A DNA stretch of 64,000 nt from Magicicada septendecula (GCA_034769895.1 CM068367.1:1316975046-1317039045), one strand, 5' to 3'; shown: positions 1 to 13,782, counted from the first letter of the stretch. Translations and numbers: made by a program. Notes: generated by a model from the letters alone, not told the origin.

Positions 1-1909
1 GATCTTCACCAAAAACAATAGGTCTTGAGAACTCTACAATTCAGGGCTGTATGCGAAACATTATTTGATTCTGTTTGAATTTGCGGCTGTTATCGTTTGC
101 CAAAAAAAAAAATTTCCCTTGATAAAAAAAAACCGTTGCAGGTAAACTACCCCTTTCCCTCAACCGATCTTCACCAAAAACTATAGGTCTTGAGAACTCT
201 ACAATTTAGGGCTGTATGCAAATAATCTTTTGATTCTGTTTGAATTTGCGGCTGTTATCGTTTGCCATAGAAAATACCCTTGTTAAATAAACGTTGTAGG
301 TAAACTACCCCTTTCCCTTAACCGATCTTCACCAAAAACAATAGGTCTTGAGTACTCTACAAATCAGGGCTGTATGCAGAAAATTATTTGATTCTGTTTG
401 AATTTGCGGCTGTTATCGTTTGCCATAGAAAATACCCTTGTTAAAAAAACGTTGTAGGTAAACTACCCCTTTCCCTTAACCGATCTTCACCAAAAACAAT
501 AGGTCTTGAGAACTCTACAATTCAGGGCTGTATGCGAAACATTATTTGATTCTGTTTGAATTTGCGGCTGTTATCGTTTGCCAAAAAAAAAATTTCCCTT
601 GATAAAAAAACCGTTGCAGGTAAACTACCCCTTCCCCTCAACCGATCTTCACCAAAAACAATAGGTCGCGAGTACTCTACAAATCAGGGCTGTATGCAAA
701 AAATTATTTGATTCTGTTTGAATTTGCGGCAGTTATCGTTTGCCATAGAAAATACGCTTGATAAAAAACGTTGCAGGTAAACTACCCCTTCCCCTCAACC
801 GATCTTCACCAAAAAGAACAGGTCTTGAGCACTCTACAAATCAGGGCTGTATGCAGAAAATTATTTGATTCTGTTTGAATTTGCGGCTGTTATCGTTTGC
901 CATAGAAAATACCCTTGTTAAAAAAAGGTTGTAGGTAAACTACCCCTTTCCCTTAACCGATCTTCACCAAAAACTATAGGTCTTGAGAACTCTACAATTT
1001 AGGGCTGTATGCAAATAATCTTTTGATTCTGTTTGAATTTGCGGCTGTTATCGTTTGCCATAGGAAATACCCTTGTTAAAACATAAAACGTTACAGGTAA
1101 ACTACCCCTTTCCCTTAACCGATCTTCACCAAAAACAATAGGTCTTGAGAACTCTACAATTCAGGGCTGTATGCGAAACATTATTTGATTCTGTTTGAAT
1201 TTGCGGCTGTTATCGTTTGCCAAAAAAAAAAATTTCCCTTGATAAAAAAAAACCGTTGCAGGTAAACTACCCCTTTCCCTCAACCGATCTTCACCAAAAA
1301 CTATAGGTCTTGAGAACTCTACAATTTAGGGCTGTATGCAAATAATCTTTTGATTCTGTTTGAATTTGCGGCTGTTATCGTTTGCCATAGAAAATACCCT
1401 TGTTAAATAAACGTTGTAGGTAAACTACCCCTTTCCCTTAACCGATCTTCACCAAAAACTACAGGTCTTGAGAACTCTACAATTTAGGGCTGTATGCAAA
1501 TAATCTTTTGATTCTGTTTGAATTTGCGGCTGTTATCATTTGCCATAGAAAATACCCTTGTTAAAACATAAAATGTTGCAGGTAAACTACCCCTTTCCAT
1601 TAACCGATCTTCACCAAAAACAATAGGTCTTGAGAACTCCATAATCAAGGGCTGTATGCGAAACATTATTTGATTCTGTTTGAATTTGCGGCTGTTATCG
1701 TTTGCCAAAAAAATTAAGTACTTTACTCATGTTACAACAAAAAATGTTTCAGGTAAACTGCCCTTTCCCCGTAACCGATCTTCACCAAAATCAACAGACA
1801 TTGAGTTCTCTATAGCTCAGGCACATATGTAAAAAATTATTTGATTCTGTTTGAATTTACGGCAGTTATGTTTCGTCATATAAAAAATTACCCATGTTAA
1901 AACATAAAA

Positions 1910-2575
1910 CATGAGATTTATAAAACATATCTAAGATTTATATTTAAAATCAATTTTGAAATAAAATATTTTCATAGAACCTACTAACGCTGGGGAAATC
2001 TGAGGAGCCAATCAGAGTTGGGCCTACCTGTCACTCTGCTGAATTTGGTGGAAAGCCCTGTCACTGTCGTCAAAGTATCAGCCTTGACAGGGTCCTCTTT
2101 TTCTGCAAAATGGGAGAGGAGGCTTGAGATGGAGTGAGTGACATGGTCCCCACCTCAATGAAGAACCCATTGTTTTATAAAAATATATTTAAATTTTGAA
2201 AACTGAAAATTCTTTTCTTGTTATAAATATTTATATTTTATAATCAAAATGACTTTATCAAAAAACAAACATTATTTTTTTATAATAAGTACTTACATAT
2301 GTTTCTTAATATGCTTACTTTTTCTTCAATGTTGATGATCATTTCCAAACATTCTGACAAAATTGTATCTACAGAACAGTTAACATTCCCCAGGTTTCCA
2401 TTTCTGCTAATTTCTCATTACACCTTCCACTGACGTATTATTAACCATTTCATAAACTATCGTATAATCTTTTCAGATTTTGTGGTACAAAATCTGAAAT
2501 TTTCAGACTGCCTGGCAACAAAATTATTTTATTTTCAACAATTACCATTGTTTGAAAAAGTTTAAATGAATTTTC
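1910..2575 (-). repeat. 0.65-kb spacer segment S, copy 1, with exon-like core
   Basis: This non-monomer segment interrupts the 160-bp array and recurs seven times in the window. Read on the minus strand its core (2028-2102) is 75 bases bounded by a pyrimidine-rich tract ending in ttttgcag and, on the other side, by gtaggc, the pattern of an internal exon. One frame (phase 2 in, phase 1 out) is open for 24 codons, containing EDPVKADTLTTV. I do not recognise the peptide. The segment also holds an inverted pair around 2478-2502 (cagattttgtgg / acaaaatctg). It could be host sequence captured by the repeat unit, or simply element sequence. Confidence 0.75.
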
Positions 2576-3887
2576 AAGTACTTTACTCTTGTTAAAACGT
2601 AAAAGGTTGCAGGTAAACTACCCCTTCCCCTTAACTGATCTTCACCAAAATCTAAAGGCCTTGAGTCCTCTACAATTCACTGACGTATGCAAAAAATTAT
2701 TTGATTCTGTTTGAATTTGCGGCAGTTATCGTTTGCCATAGAAAATACGCTTGATAAAAAACGTTGCAGGTAAACTACCCCTTCCCCTCAACCGATCTTC
2801 ACCAAAAACAATAGGTCTTGAGTACTCTACAAATCAGGGCTGTATGCAGAAAATTATTTGATTCTGTTTGAATTTGCGGCTGTTATCGTTTGCCATAGAA
2901 AATACCCTTGTTAAAAAAACGTTGTAGGTAAACTACCCCTTTCCCTTAACCGATCTTCACCAAAAACAATAGGTCTTGAGAACTCTACAATTCAGGGCTG
3001 TATGCGAAACATTATTTGATTCTGTTTGAATTTGCGGCTGTTATCGTTTGCCAAAAAAAAAATTTCCCTTGATAAAAAAACCGTTGCAGGTAAACTACCC
3101 CTTCCCCTCAACCGATCTTCACCAAAAACAATAGGTCGCGAGTACTCTACAAATCAGGGCTGTATGCAAAAAATTATTTGATTCTGTTTGAATTTGCGGC
3201 AGTTATCGTTTGCCATAGAAAATACGCTTGATAAAAAACGTTGCAGGTAAACTACCCCTTCCCCTCAACCGATCTTCACCAAAAAGAACAGGTCTTGAGC
3301 ACTCTACAAATCAGGGCTGTATGCAGAAAATTATTTGATTCTGTTTGAATTTGCGGCTGTTATCGTTTGCCATAGAAAATACCCTTGTTAAAAAAAGGTT
3401 GTAGGTAAACTACCCCTTTCCCTTAACCGATCTTCACCAAAAACTATAGGTCTTGAGAACTCTACAATTTAGGGCTGTATGCAAATAATCTTTTGATTCT
3501 GTTTGAATTTGCGGCTGTTATCGTTTGCCATAGGAAATACCCTTGTTAAAACATAAAATGTTACAGGTAAACTACCCCTTTCCCTTAACCGATCTTCACC
3601 AAAAACAATAGGTCTTGAGAACTCTGCAATTCAGGGCTGTATGCGAAACATTATTTGATTCTGTTTGAATTTGCGGCTGTTATCGTTTGCCAAAAAAAAA
3701 ATTTCCCTTGATAAAAAAAAACCGTTGCAGGTAAACTACCCCTTTCCCTCAACCGATCTTCACCAAAAACAATAGGTCGCGAGTCCTCTACAAAAAAGGG
3801 CTGTATGCAAAAAATTATTTGATTCTGTTTGAATTTACGGCAGTTATGGTTCGTCATATAAAAAATTACCCATGTTAAAACATAAAA

Positions 3888-4553
3888 CATGAGATTTATA
3901 AAACATATCTAAGATTTATATTTAAAATCATTTTTGAAATAAAATATTTTCATAGAACCTACTAACGCTGGGGAAATCTGAGGAGCCAATCAGAGTTGGG
4001 CCTACCTGTCACTCTGCTGAATTTGGTGGAAAGCCCTGTCACTGTCGTCAAAGTATCAGCCTTGACAGGGTCCTCTTTTTCTGCAAAATGGGAGAGGAGG
4101 CTTGAGATGGAGTGAGTGACATGGTCCCCACCTCAATGAAGAACCCATTGTTTTATAAAAATATATTTAAATTTTGAAAACTGAAAATTCTTTTCTTGTT
4201 GTAAATATTTATATTTTATAATCAAAATGAATTTATCAAAAAACAAACATTATTTTTTTATAATAAGTACTTACATATGTTTCTTAATATGCTTACTTTT
4301 TCTTCAATGTTGATGATCATTTCCAAACATTCTGACAAAATTGTATCTACAGAACAGTTAACATTCCCCAGGTTTCCATTTCTGCTAATTTCTCATTACA
4401 CCTTCCACTGACGTATTATTAACCATTTCATAAACTATCGTATAATCTTTTCAGATTTTGTGGTACAAAATCTGAAATTTTCAGACTGCCTGGCAACAAA
4501 ATTATTTTATTTTCAACAATTACCATTGTTTGAAAAAGTTTAAATGAATTTTC
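3888..4553 (-). repeat. Spacer segment S, copy 2
   Basis: Near-identical to copy 1 at an offset of 1978 bp. The exon-like core is at 4006-4080. Confidence 0.75.
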
Positions 4554-6357
4554 AAGTACTTTACTCTTGTTAAAACGTAAAAGGTTGCAGGTAAACTACC
4601 CCTTCCCCTTAACTGATCTTCACCAAAATCTAAAGGCCTTGAGTCCTCTACAATTCACTGACGTATGCAAAAAATTATTTGATTCTGTTTGAATTTGCGG
4701 CAGTTATCGTTTGCCATAGAAAATACGCTTGATAAAAAACGTTGCAGGTAAACTACCCCTTCCCCTCAACCGATCTTCACCAAAAACAATAGGTCTTGAG
4801 TACTCTACAAATCAGGGCTGTATGCAGAAAATTATTTGATTCTGTTTGAATTTGCGGCTGTTATCGTTTGCCATAGAAAATACCCTTGTTAAAAAAACGT
4901 TGTAGGTAAACTACCCCTTTCCCTTAACCGATCTTCACCAAAAACAATAGGTCTTGAGAACTCTACAATTCAGGGCTGTATGCGAAACATTATTTGATTC
5001 TGTTTGAATTTGCGGCTGTTATCGTTTGCCAAAAAAAAAATTTCCCTTGATAAAAAAACCGTTGCAGGTAAACTACCCCTTCCCCTCAACCGATCTTCAC
5101 CAAAAACAATAGGTCGCGAGTACTCTACAAATCAGGGCTGTATGCAAAAAATTATTTGATTCTGTTTGAATTTGCGGCAGTTATCGTTTGCCATAGAAAA
5201 TACGCTTGATAAAAAACGTTGCAGGTAAACTACCCCTTCCCCTCAACCGATCTTCACCAAAAAGAACAGGTCTTGAGCACTCTACAAATCAGGGCTGTAT
5301 GCAGAAAATTATTTGATTCTGTTTGAATTTGCGGCTGTTATCGTTTGCCATAGAAAATACCCTTGTTAAAAAAAGGTTGTAGGTAAACTACCCCTTTCCC
5401 TTAACCGATCTTCACCAAAAACTATAGGTCTTGAGAACTCTACAATTTAGGGCTGTATGCAAATAATCTTTTGATTCTGTTTGAATTTGCGGCTGTTATC
5501 GTTTGCCATAGGAAATACCCTTGTTAAAACATAAAACGTTACAGGTAAACTACCCCTTTCCCTTAACCGATCTTCACCAAAAACAATAGGTCTTGAGAAC
5601 TCTACAATTCAGGGCTGTATGCGAAACATTATTTGATTCTGTTTGAATTTGCGGCTGTTATCGTTTGCCAAAAAAAAAAATTTCCCTTGATAAAAAAAAA
5701 CCGTTGCAGGTAAACTACCCCTTTCCCTCAACCGATCTTCACCAAAAACTATAGGTGTTGAGAACTCTACAATTTAGGGCTGTATGCAAATAATCTTTTG
5801 ATTCTGTTTGAATTTGCGGCTGTTATCGTTTGCCATAGAAAATACCCTTGTTAAATAAACGTTGTAGGTAAACTACCCCTTTCCCTTAACCGATCTTCAC
5901 CAAAAACTACAGGTCTTGAGAACTCTACAATTTAGGGCTGTATGCAAATAATCTTTTGATTCTGTTTGAATTTGCGGCTGTTATCATTTGCCATAGAAAA
6001 TACCCTTGTTAAAACATAAAATGTTGCAGGTAAACTACCCCTTTCCATTAACCGATCTTCACCAAAAACAATAGGTCTTGAGAACTCCATAATCAAGGGC
6101 TGTATGCGAAACATTATTTGATTCTGTTTGAATTTGCGGCTGTTATCGTTTGCCAAAAAAATTAAGTACTTTACTCATGTTACAACAAAAAATGTTTCAG
6201 GTAAACTGCCCTTTCCCCGTAACCGATCTTCACCAAAATCAACAGACATTGAGTTCTCTATAGCTCAGGCACATATGTAAAAAATTATTTGATTCTGTTT
6301 GAATTTACGGCAGTTATGTTTCGTCATATAAAAAATTACCCATGTTAAAACATAAAA

Positions 6358-7023
6358 CATGAGATTTATAAAACATATCTAAGATTTATATTTAAAATCA
6401 ATTTTGAAATAAAATATTTTCATAGAACCTACTAACGCTGGGGAAATCTGAGGAGCCAATCAGAGTTGGGCCTACCTGTCACTCTGCTGAATTTGGTGGA
6501 AAGCCCTGTCACTGTCGTCAAAGTATCAGCCTTGACAGGGTCCTCTTTTTCTGCAAAATGGGAGAGGAGGCTTGAGATGGAGTGAGTGACATGGTCCCCA
6601 CCTCAATGAAGAACCCATTGTTTTATAAAAATATATTTAAATTTTGAAAACTGAAAATTCTTTTCTTGTTATAAATATTTATATTTTATAATCAAAATGA
6701 CTTTATCAAAAAACAAACATTATTTTTTTATAATAAGTACTTACATATGTTTCTTAATATGCTTACTTTTTCTTCAATGTTGATGATCATTTCCAAACAT
6801 TCTGACAAAATTGTATCTACAGAACAGTTAACATTCCCCAGGTTTCCATTTCTGCTAATTTCTCATTACACCTTCCACTGACGTATTATTAACCATTTCA
6901 TAAACTATCGTATAATCTTTTCAGATTTTGTGGTACAAAATCTGAAATTTTCAGACTGCCTGGCAACAAAATTATTTTATTTTCAACAATTACCATTGTT
7001 TGAAAAAGTTTAAATGAATTTTC
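6358..7023 (-). repeat. Spacer segment S, copy 3
   Basis: Near-identical to copies 1 and 2, 2470 bp after copy 2. The exon-like core is at 6476-6550. Confidence 0.75.
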
Positions 7024-8817
7024 AAGTACTTTACTCTTGTTAAAACGTAAAAGGTTGCAGGTAAACTACCCCTTCCCCTTAACTGATCTTCACCAAAATC
7101 TAAAGGCCTTGAGTCCTCTACAATTCACTGACGTATGCAAAAAATTATTTGATTCTGTTTGAATTTGCGGCAGTTATCGTTTGCCATAGAAAATACGCTT
7201 GATAAAAAACGTTGCAGGTAAACTACCCCTTCCCCTCAACCGATCTTCACCAAAAACAATAGGTCTTGAGTACTCTACAAATCAGGGCTGTATGCAGAAA
7301 ATTATTTGATTCTGTTTGAATTTGCGGCTGTTATCGTTTGCCATAGAAAATACCCTTGTTAAAAAAAGTTGTAGGTAAACTACCCCTTTCCCTTAACCGA
7401 TCTTCACCAAAAACAATAGGTCTTGAGAACTCTACAATTCAGGGCTGTATGCGAAACATTATTTGATTCTGTTTGAATTTGCGGCTGTTATCGTTTGCCA
7501 AAAAAAAATTTCCCTTGATAAAAAAACCGTTCAGGTAAACTACCCCTTCCCCTCAACCGATCTTCACCAAAAACAATAGTTCGCGAGTACTCTACAAATC
7601 AGGGCTGTATGCAAAAATATCGGTATGGAGAACCATACATGACTTCCATATTCTAAGATTTATATTTAAAATCATTTTCAGCCAAACAGCCAGGCTGTGT
7701 CTTACCTGCCTTTTTATTGCTGTATTAAATAAAAAATATTATATTACATTAAAATGAAAAAATTATAATTTTATTGCCTGGCAACAAAATTATTTTATTT
7801 TTAACAATTACCATTGTTTCAAAAAGTTTAAATAAATTTTCAAGTACTTTACTCTTGTTAAAACGTAAAAGGTTGCTGGTAAACTACCCCTTCCCCTTAA
7901 CCGATCTCCACCAAAATCGAAAGTCATTGAGACCTCTACAATTCAGGGATGTATGCAAAAAATTACTTGATTCTGTTTGAATTTGCGGCTGTTATCGTTT
8001 GCCATAGAAAATACGCTTGATAAAAAGACGTTGCAGGTAAACTACCCCTTCCCCTTAACCGATCTTCACCAAAAACAATAGGTCTTGAGTACTCTACAAA
8101 TCAGGGCTGTATGCAAAACATTATTTGATTCTGTTTGATTTTGCGGCTGTTATCGTTTGCCATAGAAAATACCCTTGTTAAAAAAACGTTGCAGGTAAAC
8201 TACCCCTTTCCCTCAACCGATCTTCACCAAAAACAATAGGTCTTGAGTACTCTACAAATCAGGGCTGTATGCAAAACATTATTTGATTCTGTTTGAATTT
8301 GCGGCTGTTATCGTTTGCCATAGAAAATACCCTTGTTAAAAAAATGTTGCTGGTAAACTACCCCTTTCCCTCAACCGATCGTCACCAAAAACAATAAGTC
8401 TTGAGAACTCTACAATTTAGGGCTGTATGCAAATAATCTTTTGATTCTGTTTGAATTTGCGGCTGTTATCGTTTGCCATAGGAAATACCCTTGTTAAAAC
8501 AAAACGTTACAGGTAAACTACCCCTTTTCCTTAACCGATCTTCACCAAAATCAACAGATCTTGAGAACTCTACAATTCAGGGCTGTATGCGAAACATTAT
8601 TTGATTCTGTTTGAATTTGCGGCTGTTATCGTTTGCCAAACAAACAAAATTACCCTTGCTAAAAAAAAACCGTTGCAGGTAAACTACCCCTTTCCCTCTA
8701 CCGATCTTCACCAAAAACAATAGGTCGCGAGTACTCTGCAAATCAGGGCTGCATGCAAAAAATTATTTGATTCTGTTTGAATTTGCGGCAGTTATCGTTT
8801 GCCATAGAAAAAAAATC

Positions 8818-8850
8818 TACAGACAGACACACAGACAGACACACAGACAC
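8818..8850 (+). repeat. CAGA/CACA microsatellite of the repeat-unit tail
   Basis: A run of cagacagacacacagacag repeats lies between the last monomer and the tail. Equivalent tracts occur in other tails near 13,634, 14,655, 17,805, 19,261, 19,977, 22,328, 25,321, 27,790 and 35,752 (as TCTG on the inverted arm). Their lengths differ between otherwise near-identical copies. Confidence 0.9.
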
Positions 8851-8940
8851 TTTTCGGAAAACGACTTTTTTTCATGTTTTGAGTGTAGTAGAATCAGAAT
8901 CTGCAATAATCTCGAACACGATTTTTTTTGCCATCACCAT

Positions 8941-8968
8941 ACTTCCATTCCTTAAGGAATATGGAAGT
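8941..8968 (+). repeat. Palindromic tail hairpin of the repeat unit
   Basis: Acttccattcc and ggaatatggaagt flank a central ttaa. Equivalent hairpins lie at 13,752-13,779, 14,533-14,561, 17,687-17,714, 19,144-19,171, 19,856-19,883, 22,208-22,235, 25,203-25,230 and 35,865-35,893. Confidence 0.85.
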
Positions 8969-9693
8969 AAAATTATTTGATTCTGTTTGAATTTGCGGCA
9001 GTTATCGTTTGCCATAGAAAATACGCTTGATAAAAAACGTTGCAGGTAAACTACCCCTTCCCCTCAACCGATCTTCACCAAAAAGAACAGGTCTTGAGCA
9101 CTCTACAAATCAGGGCTGTATGCAGAAAATTATTTGATTCTGTTTGAATTTGCGGCTGTTATCGTTTGCCATAGAAAATACCCTTGTTAAAAAAACGTTG
9201 TAGGTAAACTACCCCTTTCCCTTAACCAATCTTCACCAAAAACAATAGGTCTTGAGAACTCTGCAATTTAGGGCTGTATGCAAATAATCTTTTGATTCTG
9301 TTTGAATTTGCGGCTGTTATCATTTGCCATAGAAAATACCCTTTTTAAAACATAAAATGTTGCAGGTAAACTACCCCTTTCCATTAACCGATCTTCACCA
9401 AAAACAATAGGTCTTGAGAACTCCATAATTAAGGGCTGTATGCGAAACATTATTTGATTCTGTTTGAATTTGCGGCTGTTATCGTTTGCCAAAAAAATTA
9501 AGTACTTTACTCATGTTACAACAAAAAATGTTTCAGGTAAACTGCCCTTTCCCCGTAACCGATCTTCACCAAAATCAACAGACATTGAGTTCTCTATAGC
9601 TCAGGCACATATGTAAAAAATTATTTGATTCTGTTTGAATTTACGGCAGTTATGGTTCGTCATATAAAAAATTACCCATGTTAAAACATAAAA

Positions 9694-10358
9694 CATGAGA
9701 TTTATAAAACATATCTAAGATTTATATTTAAAATCAATTTTGAAATAAAATATTTTCATAGAACCTACTAACGCTGGGGAAATCTGAGGAGCCAATCAGA
9801 GTTGGGCCTACCTGTCACTCTGCTGAATTTGGTGGAAAGCCCTGTCACTGTCGTCAAAGTATCAGCCTTGACAGGGTCCTCTTTTTCTGCAAAATGGGAG
9901 AGGAGGCTTGAGATGGAGTGAGTGACATGGTCCCCACCTCAATGAAGAACCCATTGTTTTATAAAAAATATTTATATATAGAAAACTGAAAATTCTTTTC
10001 TTGTTGTAAATATTTATATTTTATAATCAAAATGACTTTATCAAAAAACAAACATTATTATTTTATAATAAGTACTTACATATGTTTCTTAATATGCTTA
10101 CTTTTTCTTCAATGTTGATGATCATTTCCAAACATTCTGACAAAATTGTATCTACAGAACAGTTAACATTCCCCAGGTTTCCATTTCTGCTAATTTCTCA
10201 TTACACCTTCCACTGACGTATTATTAACCATTTCATAAACTATCGTATAATCTTTTCAGATTTTGTGGTACAAAATCTGAAATTTTCAGACTGCCTGGCA
10301 ACAAAATTATTTTATTTTCAACAATTACCATTGTTTGAAAAAGTTTAAATGAATTTTC
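9694..10358 (-). repeat. Spacer segment S, copy 4
   Basis: Same segment, with a few small indels near 9960-9990. The exon-like core is at 9812-9886. Confidence 0.75.
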
Positions 10359-11671
10359 AAGTACTTTACTCTTGTTAAAACGTAAAAGGTTGCAGGTAAA
10401 CTACCCCTTCCCCTTAACTGATCTTCACCAAAATCTAAAGGCCTTGAGTCCTCTACAATTCACTGACGTATGCAAAAAATTATTTGATTCTGTTTGAATT
10501 TGCGGCAGTTATCGTTTGCCATAGAAAATACGCTTGATAAAAAACGTTGCAGGTAAACTACCCCTTCCCCTCAACCGATCTTCACCAAAAACAATAGGTC
10601 TTGAGTACTCTACAAATCAGGGCTGTATGCAGAAAATTATTTGATTCTGTTTGAATTTGCGGCTGTTATCGTTTGCCATAGAAAATACCCTTGTTAAAAA
10701 AACGTTGTAGGTAAACTACCCCTTTCCCTTAACCGATCTTCACCAAAAACAATAGGTCTTGAGAACTCTACAATTCAGGGCTGTATGCGAAACATTATTT
10801 GATTCTGTTTGAATTTGCGGCTGTTATCGTTTGCCAAAAAAAAAATTTCCCTTGATAAAAAAACCGTTGCAGGTAAACTACCCCTTCCCCTCAACCGATC
10901 TTCACCAAAAACAATAGGTCGCGAGTACTCTACAAATCAGGGCTGTATGCAAAAAATTATTTGATTCTGTTTGAATTTGCAGCAGTTATCGTTTGCCATA
11001 GAAAATACGCTTGATAAAAAACGTTGCAGGTAAACTACCCCTTCCCCTCAACCGATCTTCACCAAAAAGAACAGGTCTTGAGCACTCTACAAATCAGGGC
11101 TGTATGCAGAAAATTATTTGATTCTGTTTGAATTTGCGGCTGTTATCGTTTGCCATAGAAAATACCCTTGTTAAAAAAACGTTGTAGGTAAACTACCCCT
11201 TTCCCTTAACCGATCTTCACCAAAAACTATAGGTCTTGAGAACTCTACAATTTAGGGCTGTATGCAAATAATCTTTTGATTCTGTTTGAATTTGCGGCTG
11301 TTATCGTTTGCCATAGGAAATACCCTTGTTAAAACATAAAACGTTACAGGTAAACTACCCCTTTCCCTTAACCGATCTTCACCAAAAACAATAGGTCTTG
11401 AGAACTCTACAATTCAGGGCTGTATGCGAAACATTATTTGATTCTGTTTGAATTTGCGGCTGTTATCGTTTGCCAAAAAAAAAAATTTCCCTTGATAAAA
11501 AAAAACCGTTGCAGGTAAACTACCCCTTTCCCTCAACCGATCTTCACCAAAAACAATAGGTCGCGAGTCCTCTACAAAAAAGGGCTGTATGCAAAAAATT
11601 ATTTGATTCTGTTTGAATTTACGGCAGTTATGGTTCGTCATATAAAAAATTACCCATGTTAAAACATAAAA

Positions 11672-12337
11672 CATGAGATTTATAAAACATATCTAAGATT
11701 TATATTTAAAATCATTTTTGAAATAAAATATTTTCATAGAACCTACTAACGCTGGGGAAATCTGAGGAGCCAATCAGAGTTGGGCCTACCTGTCACTCTG
11801 CTGAATTTGGTGGAAAGCCCTGTCACTGTCGTCAAAGTATCAGCCTTGACAGGGTCCTGTTTTTCTGCAAAATGGGAGAGGAGGCTTGAGATGGAGTGAG
11901 TGACATGGTCCCCACCTCAATGAAGAACCCATTGTTTTATAAAAATATATTTAAATTTTGAAAACTGAAAATTCTTTTCTTGTTGTAAATATTTATATTT
12001 TATAATCAAAATGAATTTATCAAAAAACAAACATTATTTTTTTATAATAAGTACTTACATATGTTTCTTAATATGCTTACTTTTTCTTCAATGTTGATGA
12101 TCATTTCCAAACATTCTGACAAAATTGTATCTACAGAACAGTTAACATTCCCCAGGTTTCCATTTCTGCTAATTTCTCATTACACCTTCCACTGACGTAT
12201 TATTAACCATTTCACAAACTATCGTATAATCTTTTCAGATTTTGTGGTACAAAATCTGAAATTTTCAGACTGCCTGGCAACAAAATTATTTTATTTTCAA
12301 CAATTACCATTGTTTGAAAAAGTTTAAATGAATTTTC
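11672..12337 (-). repeat. Spacer segment S, copy 5
   Basis: Same segment, 1978 bp after copy 4. The exon-like core at 11,790-11,864 carries one substitution close to the acceptor-side edge. Confidence 0.75.
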
Positions 12338-13619
12338 AAGTACTTTACTCTTGTTAAAACGTAAAAGGTTGCAGGTAAACTACCCCTTCCCCTTAACTGA
12401 TCTTCACCAAAATCTAAAGGCCTTGAGTGCTCTACAATTCACTGACGTATGCAAAAAATTATTTGATTCTGTTTGAATTTGCGGCAGTTATCGTTTGCCA
12501 TAGAAAATACGCTTGATAAAAAACGTTGCAGGTAAACTACCCCTTCCCCTCAACCGATCTTCACCAAAAACAATAGGTCTTGAGTACTCTACAAATCAGG
12601 GCTGTATGCAGAAAATTATTTGATTCTGTTTGAATTTGCGGCTGTTATCGTTTGCCATAGAAAATACCCTTGTTAAAAAAACGTTGTAGGTAAACTACCC
12701 CTTTCCCTTAACCGATCTTCACCAAAAACAATAGGTCTTGAGAACTCTACAATTCAGGGCTGTATGCGAAACATTATTTGATTCTGTTTGAATTTGCGGC
12801 TGTTATCGTTTGCCAAAAAAAAAATTTCCCTTGATAAAAAAACCGTTGCAGGTAAACTACCCCTTCCCCTCAACCGATCTTCACCAAAAACAATAGGTCG
12901 CGAGTACTCTACAAATCAGGGCTGTATGCAAAAAATTATTTGATTCTGTTTGAATTTGCGGCAGTTATCGTTTGCCATAGAAAATACGCTTGATAAAAAA
13001 CGTTGCAGGTAAACTACCCCTTCCCCTCAACCGATCTTCACCAAAAAGAACAGGTCTTGAGCACTCTACAAATCAGGGCTGTATGCAGAAAATTATTTGA
13101 TTCTGTTTGATTTTGCGGCTGTTATCGTTTGCCATAGAAAATACCCTTGTTAAAAAAACGTTGTAGGTAAACTACCCCTTTCCCTTAACCGATCTTCACC
13201 AAAAACTATAGGTCTTGAGAACTCTACAATTTAGGGCTGTATGCAAATAATCTTTTGATTCTGTTTGAATTTGCGGCTGTTATCGTTTGCCATAGGAAAT
13301 ACCCTTGTTAAAACATAAAACGTTACAGGTAAACTACCCCTTTCCCTTAACCGATCTTCACCAAAAACAATAGGTCTTGAGAACTCTACAATTCAGAGCT
13401 GTATGCGAAACATTATTTGATTCTGTTTGAATTTGCGGCTGTTATCGTTTGACAAAAAAAAAAATTTCCCTTGATAAAAAAAAACCGTTGCAGGTAAACT
13501 ACCCCTTTCCCTCAACCGATCTTCACCAAAAACAATAGGTCGCGAGTCCTCTACAAAAAAGGGCTGTATGCAAAAAATTATTTGATTCTGTTTGAATTTG
13601 CGGCAGTTATCGTTTGCCA

Positions 13620-13782
13620 TAGAAAAAAAATCCATAGACAGACAGACACACACAGAGACACTTTTCGGAAAACGACTTTTTTTCATGTTTTGAGTGTAGT
13701 AGAATCAGAATCTGCATTAATCTCGAACACGATTTTTTTTGCCATCACCATACTTCCATTCCTTAAGGAATATGGAAGTAAA
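13620..13782 (+). mobile_element. Tail of the Helentron-like unit at the end of the plus arm
   Basis: Microsatellite, conserved tail (aatctcgaacacgattt box) and palindrome 13,752-13,779 end abruptly in atggaagtaaaa. The following sequence is not part of the repeat, so this marks the edge of the plus arm. Confidence 0.7.

Larger units (their letters stand above)
1..7616 (+). repeat. Satellite array of ~160-bp monomers, plus-orientation arm
   Basis: The stretch is made of head-to-tail monomers of about 158-165 bp. The phrase gatcttcaccaaaaa recurs at 1, 166, 324, 482 and 644 and onward. Each monomer carries a conserved ttgattctgtttgaattt box, a tatcgtttgcca box and a gtaaactacccc box, separated by variable A- or T-runs. 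Monomer variants recur in fixed order, giving higher-order units: anchor points in the spacer lie at 1981, 3959 and 6429, so the units are 1978 and 2470 bp, and together they make a 4448-bp super-unit. Short open frames on the minus strand are only the monomer read as protein and I do not regard them as genes. Confidence 0.95.
7617..8971 (+). mobile_element. Complete Helentron-like non-autonomous unit (HINE/DINE-1-like)
   Basis: The unit starts at a head, atatcggtatgg, with a small GTATGG/CCATAC hairpin and the box acttccatattc. It continues through about six 160-bp monomers and a (CAGA)/(CACA) microsatellite at 8818-8850. It ends in a tail whose last bases form a near-perfect palindrome (8941-8968, centre ttaa). 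The head box acttccatattc is the exact reverse complement of gaatatggaagt in the tail, a 12-bp subterminal inverted repeat. Internal tandem repeats, a microsatellite, subterminal inverted repeats and a 3' hairpin are the published hallmarks of Helentron-associated elements such as DINE-1. No Rep/helicase gene is present, so it would depend on a partner elsewhere. The class assignment is inference; the unit boundaries are supported by tail-to-head junctions at 19,855 and 33,965. Confidence 0.6.
8972..13619 (+). repeat. Satellite array of ~160-bp monomers (continued)
   Basis: The tail at 8971 runs straight into a truncated monomer (attatttgattctg) and the array resumes with the same higher-order order of variants. 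Spacer anchors at 9765 and 11,743 are 1978 bp apart, repeating the period seen in the first 7 kb. No gene is seen. Confidence 0.95.

Noticed and set aside
1484-1708. Recurrent 60-110-codon open frames with MANDNSRKFKQNQ-like peptides across the first 36 kb
   Set aside because: They are the satellite monomer translated. They follow the repeat period, occur on either strand according to array orientation, and show no codon-level conservation.
1-13619. Regular repeat spacing resembling a CRISPR array
   Set aside because: The monomers are contiguous ~160-bp units without unique spacers, in a eukaryotic transposon-rich context, with no cas genes.
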